From: Sambucus nigra
Taxonomy: Eukaryota > Streptophyta > Magnoliopsida > Dipsacales > Adoxaceae
Length of the DNA stretch: 64,000 bases
Reading direction: 5' to 3'
Assembly (NCBI GenBank): GCA_949130495.1
Contig: OX422217.1
Coordinates: forward strand, 541,447,137 to 541,511,136
Under the pieces are notes generated by a model, which had not been told where the DNA came from, made no database searches, and saw only the letters and a program-made list of their open reading frames with translations. Positions 21,108-31,240 of the stretch are shown one piece after another. Both the position numbers and the translations under genes were made by a program. The first letter of the stretch is position 1; every line of letters starts with the position of its first letter.

Positions 21108-22901
21108 GCAAAACTTCACATGATTTTATGGATTTTTTCATAGGATGTCACCACCTATAGAAAACTCCTCCGCACCTAATGGTTGAGGTTTGGACTTATT
21201 TGTTAGCATATGTTGATTTTCCTAATGATATTCTATGCCTATTGCTAGTGTGTACCATTTTTGTATTTATTCTTTTTCCATTTTGATATTTTTTTGAAAA
21301 ACCCAAAAAGATTTTTGTTTTTGAAAATCTTTGGAAAAATGCAAAAATATTTTCTTTTTTATTGAAAAAATTGAAAAGGACAAAAAGATTTTATTTTGAT
21401 AAAAATTTTGGAAAAAGACAAAAAGATTTTTGTATTTTGTTTTACACCGTTTATGGATGGACATTTAGGATGACCAAGTCACAACATCATTCTACATCCA
21501 TGTGACTACTTGATAGTGTTTTGAGACAATACATCATTTCATCCATGTGCTTTATTATGTTTGGAGTCATTAAGATGAGATTTAAGATTACTTTCTACAT
21601 ATTTGAGTCATGATTTCCTTTAATGCACACTTGCACGGATTTTTTTTTAATTATTTCACTTGTCTATCACATGTTGATCGAAGTGTTTCCATCACAATCC
21701 TAACTTTAAAATGAAACATAGGCGATAAAACTTAACAATGAAAGTAGCGCATGTAAGAATCGTTGCCCATAAGGAATTTGTTTAATTTGAAAAAATGATG
21801 AATGAACATAGGGAAGGGCTGTGAAAGGTACACATGTCCTTTGCGATTCAGCCGTTTAAATCGGACGTAAAAAAGTGTGGCATTATAAAAAAAATTGCCA
21901 AGGTCCAAAGAGTTTGAAAAGAGCTAAAAAAGTGAGGCGTTGAAAAAAGTAGCCAAGGCCAAATTAGTTTAGTTTGATATGATCATTCAAAAGAAAACAA
22001 TTGAATATAAAAATATGATCATTATCTTATATTTGAGGGAGTTTGGTTGAAAATATATCAACGAGTTTGCACTCTTGACAAAGTCTTGAAAAAACATTAA
22101 ATAGTTTTAGATGTTATTGGTGTGGAAATCATTTTAGACGTTTATTTGTTGATTTGATTGAGTCGATAGCATTTGAATTCAATAATTTTTACACCTAAGG
22201 ATGATTGTGACGTTCATTCATTAGGAATAACCATATTAATCGTGCACATTTGTTATGTACGTTTGGGTTGATTTACCTATTGAATATGTTCACACCCATT
22301 CATTTCGTTTCCACGATTTGGTTATCTTAATGTAAATTCATGGTGTGTGTTGTGTTTGTAAATTTTCTTTGCTTGAAATTTTTTTTAAAATTAAAAAGAG
22401 TTTGGGAATATTTTTTAGTTTATCATTGCATGATCGTAGTTGATTTATTCGTGATGATTTTGTAGTCATGACACTCCATGCTTATTTTTGTTTATTCTTT
22501 TCCTTGTCTATTTCGGACAAATAAAAAGGGGGAGATCGAATTATGAATTATGGGTGGAGTGAAAGTTTGATTTATAGGGGAGATTTGAGATATTTTATCT
22601 TTGATTTGATTTATGTGTTTATCTAAATTCAAACTCAATACGTCACGAAGGTATTTATTTCTTGTCTCATGTGTGTAGGTACAAAATTTTGAGGATCATT
22701 ATTTTGCACACCCTGATGATGACAAAGAAATGTTTGAGGTTTGAAGATGTCAAAGTTAAAGATTTTTAAAGAATTTGAGACTTACATTTGTAGTATCTTT
22801 CCACTTTTGGGTTCATAAGAGGGTATTAGATTAGTATAGGATATTTGATTTAATAATTTGAATTGTTTTTAGTTTGTATTGGGATAGATATAGGGGAGAT
22901 T
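21108..22901 (+). other. Element A 3' non-coding interior and polypurine tract
   Basis: No pol coding was seen. An A/T-rich stretch of GAAAAA/TTTTTG words (21260-21440) resembles 35400-35530 in element B. GTAAGAATCGTTGCCCATAAG (21751) recurs in elements B (24290, minus) and C (62084). TATAGGGGAGATT (22890-22902) just before the 3' LTR is the likely polypurine tract. Confidence 0.65.
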
Positions 22902-23994
22902 TGTTAGGACATATTTTACATAGTCCATTTTACATTGAGTATGTCGTATACTATTGATGGATCCGAATATCAAGTTTCTTCAACAACAACCCTCTGCAAG
23001 ATTGATTTTGGTAAGTTTGTGTTAAAAGTTCACTAATGTTTCATTTAAGTGTTGGGATATTTTTTCTAAATTTTTTTATCAACTTGAGGCATTTTATTGA
23101 GTCAAAATAATTTTTCTAAGACCCGTAGGCGGATTTTTTAAAAGAAAATATTTTTCGCTTCGATCGTTCAAACGACACTGCGATGCCGTTCAAACGACAT
23201 TGCATGTCGGGCGATAGGTTGCCAGAAGCTCGTTTGATATTTTCATCCAACGACATATTATTGTTTCATGTTTTTTAAAGTCATTAGAAGGTCGCGTGAT
23301 CCTAGATCGAATGACATTGTTTGTCGTTCTAACGACCTTCACATTTCGTTCGAACGACACATCCGACTCATGTTTTTTATAAATACCCATTTTATGAGCC
23401 CTTTTTCCTTAAGACATTTGCTAAATATAAACTGTAAATCTGCAAAATTTGTCTTCACTTTTAGGGCTTAAAAATTCATTTTCTATTCACAAATCATCCC
23501 AATTACTTTAGTGAATCGCTTTGGAATCTAAGACCCAATTTTGTTGAAGTTTCTCTTGTAGAGGCAAAATCTCTACTGCTGGATTGGTAGCTTTTGAGGG
23601 AGTTTCTTGATGATAGTTGCGGTCATTAGGAATAATTAAGGGTGTTTCTTGTTGAAGGAAGAGTTACGATTCTTGCGGGTTCTTGAGGGAGTCTATTATT
23701 GAGCTAGGCTATGATCTATATCAATTTTCTGTGGGAGACTCATTGCGAATTTCATTGTGTACTTTGTAAGTTGCAATTTACTGTTCATAGTGAAATAAAG
23801 GTTATACCCGAGAGGTTTTTTTTCCCGAATCTCTATTTGTTGGATTTACATGATTTATTTTATCCACATAGTTGCATGTTTAAGGTTTAAATAAACTTGA
23901 AATTAATTTGGATCTAAGACTTACTCTAATTAAATAAGTTTTAAATTGGAAATTTGTGAATCCAAAAAGTAATCGATATCGCATAACATTTTTA
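22902..23994 (+). repeat. 3' LTR of element A
   Basis: It begins TGTTAGGACATATTTTAC and ends ATCGCATAACATTTTTA. It aligns along its length with the 5' LTR but lacks about 60 bp near the start (the CACCTATTG..AAGACG stretch at 18058-18103). It contains the TATA box at 23378-23386. Many differences from the 5' LTR imply an old insertion. Confidence 0.88.
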
Positions 23995-24551
23995 GACGAT
24001 TCAACAAACAATAGCATCGTGACACGATTTTTCATCATTAGGATTCGTGGTGCAAACCCGTTGATATTTCCATCCAAACTCCCATAAATTTTCATATTTA
24101 TTTTCTTTATGAATGAACATATCAAACTAAACTAGTCGGGCCCTTTTTGGCATATGTTTATTTTTATTGCCTTATTTTTTTCCAGCTTTTTTAAAATGGT
24201 GGCTTTCACGAAGAGATTATCATTCTCTTGCAACCCTTTCCCGTACACACTCATCATTTTCTTAATTAAACAATATCTATTGTCTCGGGCACCGGTTCTT
24301 ACATACACACCTCCTCCTAAGTCTATGTACGCATAAATGACAAAATTGAGAGGGGAATGTCTCACCAAACTCAAATATGCATGAGAAGTCAAATATTCAT
24401 GTAAGATCATTCATGTGAGTGCGATGGCATATATACAAAGTAGAATCCAAATGCAAATCAACTTTAAAACATCACCACTAGGCAAATGGTTAAGATTATT
24501 CTAAGCATCTACAATTATGACCAAATGTCCTAGCCACATGGATAATGAAAC
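23995..24551 (-). other. Element B internal segment between two nested insertions
   Basis: The minus strand contains GTATGTAAGAACCGGTGCCC, aligned with 21750 in A and 62084 in C, so it is the non-coding interior of element B. The ends are the target duplications of element A (GACGA, 23995-23999) and of the gypsy element (GAAAC, 24547-24551). Confidence 0.65.
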
Positions 24552-24960
24552 TGTGGGTACCCGAAATTAGAATGATGGGCCTGGACGAGTAGCCCAATGT
24601 TGACAGCCCAAAGTCCAGACCCCGTATCTCTGAACTGGTCATGATCCAGTCTCCTCCCACGTTCCCCTTAAGAGAGGTTCTAGAGAGAGATGGAAAACGT
24701 GGGGGAGTCAAACACCCTACTTACTAAAATGAACGTGTATATATTGAACTCTAGGTCCGGGACAAAGGACAATTTGTATTCTCTATAACCACTCTCCAGA
24801 GTATATAGAAATAACACTGACTGCACCACCGTGGACGTAGGCACATCTTTGTTGAACCACGTACATCCTTTGTTGTGTGGCTACCATTTCACCTTCCTTA
24901 TTCTTGCTTGGTGATTGCTTTTCTCTTATCTATTTGTGTTGCATAATAATTGGCACCATA
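24552..24960 (+). repeat. 5' LTR of the Tat element
   Basis: It begins TGTGGGTACCCG and ends GGCACCATA; the last CA has become TA. A possible TATA element, GTATATATTG, is at about 24736. Short LTRs are unusual against Ogre-type Tat elements but are known in the lineage. Confidence 0.93.
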
Positions 24961-24980
24961 ATTGGCGCCGTCTGTGGGAA
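24961..24980 (+). other. Primer binding site of the Tat element
   Basis: ATTGGCGCCGTCTGTGGGAA directly follows the LTR. The TGGCGCC core is the usual primer site of plant gypsy Tat/Athila-type elements. The exact tRNA is not assigned here. Confidence 0.85.
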
Positions 24981-25025
24981 CGTTTATCTTCCCTGAGAAA
25001 GCCCACACCAAAAAAGGAGTTTAAA

Positions 25026-26705
25026 ATGTCTGGTCGCAGTAGCAATGCTCCCCAGGCAGGGGACATTCAAGAACCACCTGTTCCTCGCAGGGTTAGATCT
25101 GAAATTCGACGTTCAGATCAGAGGGCTCGGTTGGAAAGGCCAGCCTCAGAAGAAAGCCAATGACTAGAAAGGTCCACGCAGATATCCAGACTGATTGATG
25201 CGTATGAGGCAAGACTCCACGAGCAGAGGGAGTCTTCTCGCAAACACGAGGCTGAGAATGCTTGCCTAAAAAGAAGATTAGAGAGATTAGAGAAATAACT
25301 TTATCATGATACCAGGAGACGCCCGTACCGCACTCCTAGCCCTCAGGCGAGCAAGTCTCGCAGCCGAGGAAGGAGCCCCAGGCAGGGATCCCAAATGGTT
25401 GAAGGAAACGAATCAGACGACGACCTACGCGAGCAGTTACGAAAAGATCGCCATTACCAGAGCCCTACTCGCAGCAACGAGAACATACGAAATCTAGTCC
25501 GAAGGGAGATGGACCAGCATCCTGCCCATCATGGTATTAGATCGACCTGAGAACTCGCTAGGCGAGCTCTTAAAACTCAAATGAAATCACCTTTCTCGAG
25601 GGAAATTAAAGAAGAAGAAGCCCCCAAGAAGTTCTCCATTCCAAGGTTCAAAGTCTATGACGGTAAGACTGATCCCATCGATCATGTCAGGAAGTACCGG
25701 CAGACCATGATCCTCTGGAACCACCGGGATGCACTGATGTGCCGTATTTTTTCCTCGAGCCTGCATGATGTGGCACAGAAATGGTTCGAAAGACTCCCCC
25801 ACTGGTCCATCAGGAGTTTCAAATCCCTGGTCGAGATCTTTATGACCCGATTCATTACTAGTAGCTCCCATCCCAAAAGGATGGATGCTTTGCTGACAAT
25901 GAAGAAAACGCCTCAAGAGACCCTCCGAGACAACGCGAAGAGGTACTGGGAGTTGTTCAATGAGGTCGAGGACTGCTCGAAGCAAGTGGCGATGGCCTCT
26001 TTTAAAATTGGGATGCCCAGCGCTTCCTTTCTATACTAATCCCTGACAAAGAAGGAGGCTGTGGCTATTGATGACTTAATGGCTCGCATCGAGAAGTATG
26101 CCAAGGTGGAAGATGTCACCCACCTCAGCACAGGGGAAAATGGCCGAGCTAAACTCACTGCCAAGGGCACTGACAAAACTGAGAACCAGAAGAAAGGAGG
26201 AAAGAACGGGGGCAAAAATGGCTCCAAGAACGGAGGAAGCAATGATGTGTTGAAATAATTTCAGGTTGTCAACACCGTCTTCAAGGAACCAATTTACAAA
26301 ATTCTCGTAAAAATCAAAGACGATCCATTCATCAAGTGGCCCAGGAAGATGGGAGGAGACCCCTCGAAGAGGAAGAATGCATTGAGATGCGCTTTTCACA
26401 AAGAGGAAGGACACAAGACTGAGCATTGCAAAGCTCTTAAGTCTCACCTCGAGGAGCTAGCCCAGTCTGGGCATTTGAACGAGTTTGTGGAGAAAAAGAC
26501 AAAGAATGTGGCTACTAATAGAGAGGCTAGACCTGACAACGTGCTCGAAGATGACGTTGGACATCAGTTCATGGTAATTCATGGGACATCTGATGCCAAG
26601 CAGATCCAAGGAAATTCAGCTCGAATGGAGATAAAGAAACTTACAGTGGTGATGCAAGCTTTTCAGATCGATCCAGCAAAGTCACAGTCAGGAAAGCGTC
26701 GATGA
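25026..26705 (+). pseudogene. gag: gag of the Tat element, interrupted by stops
   Basis: The start ATGTCTGGTCGC (25026) fits the Tat gag position 65 bp after the primer site. A Ser/Arg/Glu-rich N-terminal part is cut by TGA at 25161 and further stops (about 25298, 25549). 25581-26040 is the retrotransposon gag capsid domain (FSIPRFKVYDGKTDPIDHVR, WFERLPHWSIRSFKSL, ETLRDNAKRYWELFNEVE). After stops at 26038 and 26256, the zinc-binding block CAFHKEEGHKTEHCKALKSH (about 26391-26450) has the C-x-x-H-x-x-x-GH-x-x-x-x-C form typical of Tat gags. The protein would form the particle that packages element RNA. Confidence 0.9.
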
Positions 26706-27270
26706 ACAGACGATGTCAACTATAATAAGCATATTATTTTCACAGATGAAGATCTGGTGGGAGTAAGAACCCCACATCACGATTCTTTGATCATTGCCCT
26801 CGGGATAGCTAATTTTGACGTCGATAAGTTGCTCGTCGACCAAGGAAGCTCATCCGAGGTAATGTATCTCAACCTATTCAGAAGATTGAAGTTAAGCATC
26901 GCCGACCTAAATGAGGCCACTGTCCCTTTAGTTGGCTTCACTGGAAAAATAACTATACCCATGGGAAAAATCATACTTCCAGTTCGCGCGGGGAACGTCT
27001 CCAAGATGATTGAGTTTTTCGTGGTGGACATCGACTCGCCATACCAAGCCATCCTCGACAAAGGATGGCTACATGCGATGAAGGCAGTCTCCTTGACCTA
27101 CCATCAGAAACTCAAGTATGTAAACGAGCGGGGAGTAATGGAGATCCACGGCGATCAAGCAATGGTAAGAAGGTGCTTCATAGCAGCCATCCGACCAAGG
27201 CCAGAGAAGAAGGCCGATCATCCCAGGGAGAAAGTTGAAGAACAAGAAGGTATGACACCTTCTAAATAGC
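26706..27270 (+). pseudogene. Retropepsin (aspartic protease) of the Tat element
   Basis: After a stop (TGA 26703) the frame continues with DVNYNKHIIFTDEDL and ALGIANFDVDKLLVDQGSSS. The D-x-GSS motif (Asp codon 26838-26840) is the protease active site; DGGSS is more usual here, so Gln replaces Gly. VGFTGKITIPMGKIILPV and the SPYQAILDKGWLHAMKAVSL block follow the family pattern. A TAG at 27268 separates it from the reverse transcriptase region. It would cut the polyprotein into mature parts. Confidence 0.88.
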
Positions 27271-28794
27271 AATTAAAGTACGAAAGACCTGGAGTAGAGG
27301 AGACCAGGCTCCTCCCCTCTGAATGGTTCATCGAAGACCTGGTGGAGGTTACGGCTGGAGATAGCGACAGTATCAGAGTTTTCTTGATTGGAGCATCTCT
27401 CACTGACCAAGAACAGAAGGAATTGACAACTCTGCTGAGACGCAACGTAGATGTTTTAACATGGGAACCATACGAGCTGTCTGGATCCTAGTATGGTTTT
27501 TCATCAGTTTCATGTCAATCCCACCTTCAAACCAATCACGTAGAAGGCACGACGAACTGCACCCGAGAAGGCAAAAGCCGTGGAGAAAGAAGTAGAAAAA
27601 CTGTTGGATGCAGGATCCATACGGGAGGTACAATTCCCCGAGTGGTTATCCAACCCAATAGTAGTTCCAAAAAGCAACGGGAAGTGGAGAGTTTGCATCG
27701 ACTTCACTGACCTCAATAGAGCGTGCCCTAAAGATAGTTTCCCCCTTCCAAAAATTGACCAGCTGGTGGATGCCACTACAGCTCATGAGCGAATGAGTTT
27801 TCTGGACGCATACTCAGGATATCATCAGATCCCTTTATATGCCCCAGACCAAGATAAAACAGCATTTATCACCACAGTTGGGTTATACTGCTACAAAGTC
27901 ATGCCCTTTGGGCTAAAAAATGCAGGGGAAACCTACCAGCGGCTAGTCACCAAGATGTTCAAGGATCAGATGGGAGACACCATGGAGGTCTACATCAATG
28001 ACATGCTTGTTAAAAGCAAGAAGAAAGAAGACCACCTCTCAGACCTGTCAAACACCTTCGAAATCCTCAGGAAATACCGAATGAAACTTAATGAGAGAAA
28101 GTGTTCGTTCGGTGTCCAGTCAGGAAAATTTCTTGGGTACTTGGTCAGTAAGAGAGGCATAGAGGCTAACCCAGACCAGATCGATGCGATTAACAGGGTA
28201 CAACCTCCTCGAACAATTCGGGACATATAGAAGCTCACTGGTATGCTCGCTACCTTAAATCGCTTTATCTCTAAATCCTCCGAGAAATGCAAACTTTTCT
28301 TCCAGCTTCTAAAGGGGAAAAAAATGGTAGAGTGGAACCCAGATTGCTCGCAAGCGTTGGTCGAGCTCAAAGCTTACTTAAGCTCTCCACCACTGCTCGT
28401 CATACCACAACAAATAGATTCTTTGTACCTATACCTCTCCGTTTCCAACCACACTGTTAGTTCTGCATTAATGAGCGAAGTTGCAGGAATCCAGCACCCC
28501 GTTTACTATGCGAGCAAAACCCTGCTTGAGGCCGAGCAAAGGTACCTACCTCTGGAGAAGCTCGCCTTTGCACTAGTAGTGGCTTCGAGGAAGCTGAAAC
28601 ACTATTTCAAATCCCACACCATAATCATCCTTACATCGCACCCTCTTAAAGCAATCCTAAGGAAGGCGGATTTGTTAGGCAGGCTGTTTAAATGGTCAGT
28701 CGAGCTCGAACGATTTGATATCCAACTTAAATCGAGGAGCACAATCAAGGAGCAGGTCCTTGCTGATTTCATAGCCGAATTCACAGGCGAGTAA
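27271..28794 (+). pseudogene. Reverse transcriptase and RNase H of the Tat element
   Basis: An N-terminal linker with stops at 27489 and 27541 leads into a clear gypsy reverse transcriptase: EVQFPEWLSNPIVVPKSNGK, WRVCIDFTDLNRACPKDSFP, SFLDAYSGYHQIPL, TVGLYCYKVMPFGLKNAG. The catalytic YxDD box reads YIND (27991-28002), so the first aspartate is asparagine. After a TAG at 28228 the connection and gypsy RNase H follow (SVSNHTVSSALMSEVAG, YASKTLLEAEQRYLPLEK, ADFIAEF). The enzyme would copy element RNA to DNA, but the YIND change should abolish that. Confidence 0.93.
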
Positions 28795-28849
28795 CCTTGT
28801 AACCAACCACAGCCAACCAAATAAAAAGGGAGCCACACGACGGAGGGAA

Positions 28850-29219
28850 TCTGGAAATTATTTGTTGATGGAGCCTCCAATTCAAAGGGGGCAGGCATGG
28901 GCATCGTTCTTATCACTCCAGAAAATACGATCCTCGAGCGGGTAATTAGGCTTGGATTTGAAGCCTCCAACAATGAAGCAGAATACGAGGCCCTGATAGC
29001 CGGCCTCTAAAAAGCGCACGCTTTGGGAGCAAAGCAATTACAGGTGTTTGGTGACTCACAGTTAGTCTCCAATCAGATCAGCGGGGACTACAATGCAAAA
29101 GATGAAAGGATGGAAGCCTACCTCGCCTTGGCAAAGAGGCTAGTGGCTGACTTTGAGGAAGTCAATGTCCAGCAGTTCCCCAGGGGACAAAACAGCTATG
29201 CTGACGCCCAACAGCCTTA
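28850..29219 (+). pseudogene. Second, archaeal-type RNase H (Tat-lineage hallmark)
   Basis: [20 protein letters not shown], then [17 protein letters not shown], a TAA at about 29008, then FGDSQLVSNQISGDYNAKDE. The order D-G-A-S, N-N-x-A-E-x-x-A-L, and D-S-Q-L-V is that of the additional RNase H acquired by Tat elements, which lies between the normal RNase H and integrase. The catalytic Asp, Glu and Asp are visible. A stop in the middle and a TAA at 29218 break it. Confidence 0.9.
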
Positions 29220-29309
29220 AGCTCAGCAGTCGATTCTGACTTAAAAAGAACAATTCCCATCGATTTCCTCGCTCATCCAAGCATCAACCGTGACAGCGAG
29301 TCACAAACC

Positions 29310-30578
29310 GTGGAGAAGGTGCTCCATATTGAGTCAGCACCCAACTGGATGGACCCACTGAAGGATTATTTAAAGGATGGCATGCTTCCAGATGATAAGA
29401 AGATTGCTCACCAGATAAGAGTCAAAGATGCTCGCTTTCACTTATCTTCTGAGGGCAAGTTATATAAGAGATCGTTTTCCGATCCCTACCTTCAATCTAT
29501 TCACCTAAAGGATTTCGAGCAGGTTCTACATGAGCTTCACGAAGGAATCTGTGGAAGCCATATTAGAGGAAGATCTCTGGCTTTTCGAGCAATGAAGGAA
29601 GGTTATTGGTGGCCATATATGCAAATGGACTCTGCTGCGTATGTCCGCAAGTGCCTGAAATGACAACTTCACGCTCCTATGGTCCACCAACCTGCTAGTG
29701 AGCTAAAATCATTGTTCAACCCCTGGTCATTCGCCCAATGGGGGATGGACATCGTAGGACCACTTCCTACCGCCACCGGCAGTCACAAGTATCTGCTGGT
29801 CGCGACTAACTACTTCACCAAATGGATCGAGGCAGAACCCCTAGCAAACATCCGAGATGCAGATATGATAAGGTTCATATGGAGAAATATAATCACCCAT
29901 TTTGGCATCCCCAGAACCATCATCACTGATAATGGAACGCAGTTCAAAAGAGGCTCTTTTCAGAGTTTCTGTAACGAACACGGAATTAGACACCATTTCA
30001 GTTCGGTGACCTACCCTCAGAGAAATAGCCAAGCTGAGGCTTCCAACAAAACTGTGATCGACGGATTAAAAAAGAGATTAGAGCGAGCCAAAGGCGCATG
30101 GGTAAATGAACTACCACATATTCTATGGGCTTATCGAACCACTCCACGATGAGCAACAAGAGAAACCCCATTTTTACTGACATGTGGAATGGAAGTAGTC
30201 ATCCCACTAGAAGAAGGTTTGCCAATAATGAGGTCCAACCTTGTCGACCAGGGCTATAATGATGCAGCATTGCTCGCCGAGCTTGACCTGGCCGACGAGC
30301 GCCGAGAGCTAGCCCTAGTAAAACTAGCGAGCTATCAGCAACAGCTCGCAAGGCATTACAACAAGAGGGTCAACCCAAGCACATTCCGACTTGGGGACTA
30401 TGTCCTAAAGAAAGTCCTGGGCAGCATAGTAAAACCATCAGACGGCAAGCTAGGGCCAAACTGGGAAGGACCCTTCAAGATAACAAGAGACAATCTGCAA
30501 GGCGCCAATCACTTGGAAACGATGGAAGGCAGAGAAATACTCCGAGCATGGAACGCAGCCAATCTCAAGAGACTCTAA
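29310..30578 (+). pseudogene. Integrase of the Tat element
   Basis: The zinc-binding N-terminal domain reads LHELHEGICGSHIRGRSLAF, then GYWWPYMQMDSAAYVRKCLK. The last Cys of the H2C2 finger has become a TGA stop (about 29661). The core has WGMDIVGPLP (Asp near 29745), IITDNGTQF (Asp 29928-29930), and a Glu at 30036-30038, giving D-D-35-E intact. A TGA near 30150 interrupts before the C-terminal GDYVLKKVLG, KLGPNWEGPFKI, and AWNAANLKRL, which is the common end of plant Tat pol. No chromodomain is present. It would join element DNA to the chromosome. Confidence 0.93.
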
Positions 30579-31240
30579 TTTTAGATCTTTCTTTTATTCT
30601 TTTGTTATGGAGCTAAAAGTTCATTTTCCTTGTCATTAATGAAAGTTATTTAACGGTTGCATTCTGATAAGTAACAGCTATATAAGCTTTATCGCACATC
30701 TTTTCCAAACGACAAGCACATTGATCATTACGCTATAGCAGGGAATTGTCCCTCCTCAGGCTGTCGTTATGAAACATGAAAGACCTTTTGACATTGCCCC
30801 TTGAAATATATGAAGCCCTACAGGAGATCCTTAGGCAATATGGCCAAATTTAAACTGGTCACCAAACCTTATTTTGTTAAATAAAATCCTGATCGGATAG
30901 ATCATCCAACACCAGGTGTATCCTCGCCAATTGCCACACTTAGGCCTAAGGGAGTGTAACGACACGACCTAAAAGGTAAAGTGGTGCACAATGGTATCTC
31001 GATGTTATACTGGACTGGGAGGACACTTGCGTGATAATACAAACTTAGAAGATCATAAAAGAGCAAGAATATAGAGATAATCCGCACTTATTTAGTCGGC
31101 TAAACTGACCCAAAATATAAATTTTATTAATCCACTATAGTTACAACAAATACAATACATGTTTAGTCGGCGAGCTCGCCCAAAATATTGACACAACATT
31201 ACTTCAACACAAAATACATAGAATAGCTGCTGGAAAAATC
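30579..31240. other. Tat element post-pol spacer
   Basis: No coding on either strand. The sequence is unremarkable apart from scattered CTCGCC words. It separates the sense pol gene from the antisense gene. Confidence 0.6.

Larger units (their letters stand above)
18004..23994 (+). mobile_element. Element A: gag-only Ty1/copia-type LTR retrotransposon
   Basis: Two direct LTRs (1,158 and 1,093 bp) bracket a 3.7-kb interior with a copia-type primer site and a broken gag gene. No protease, integrase, reverse transcriptase or RNase H motif was found. The flanking pentamers GACGG and GACGA differ at one base. This is the layout of non-autonomous gag-retaining elements (TR-GAG type), which depend on enzymes supplied by a related autonomous element. 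It is inserted in element B. Confidence 0.85.

Noticed and set aside
25587..27776. Minus-strand frames opposite gag and reverse transcriptase
   Set aside because: Shadows of clearly recognised sense coding sequence.
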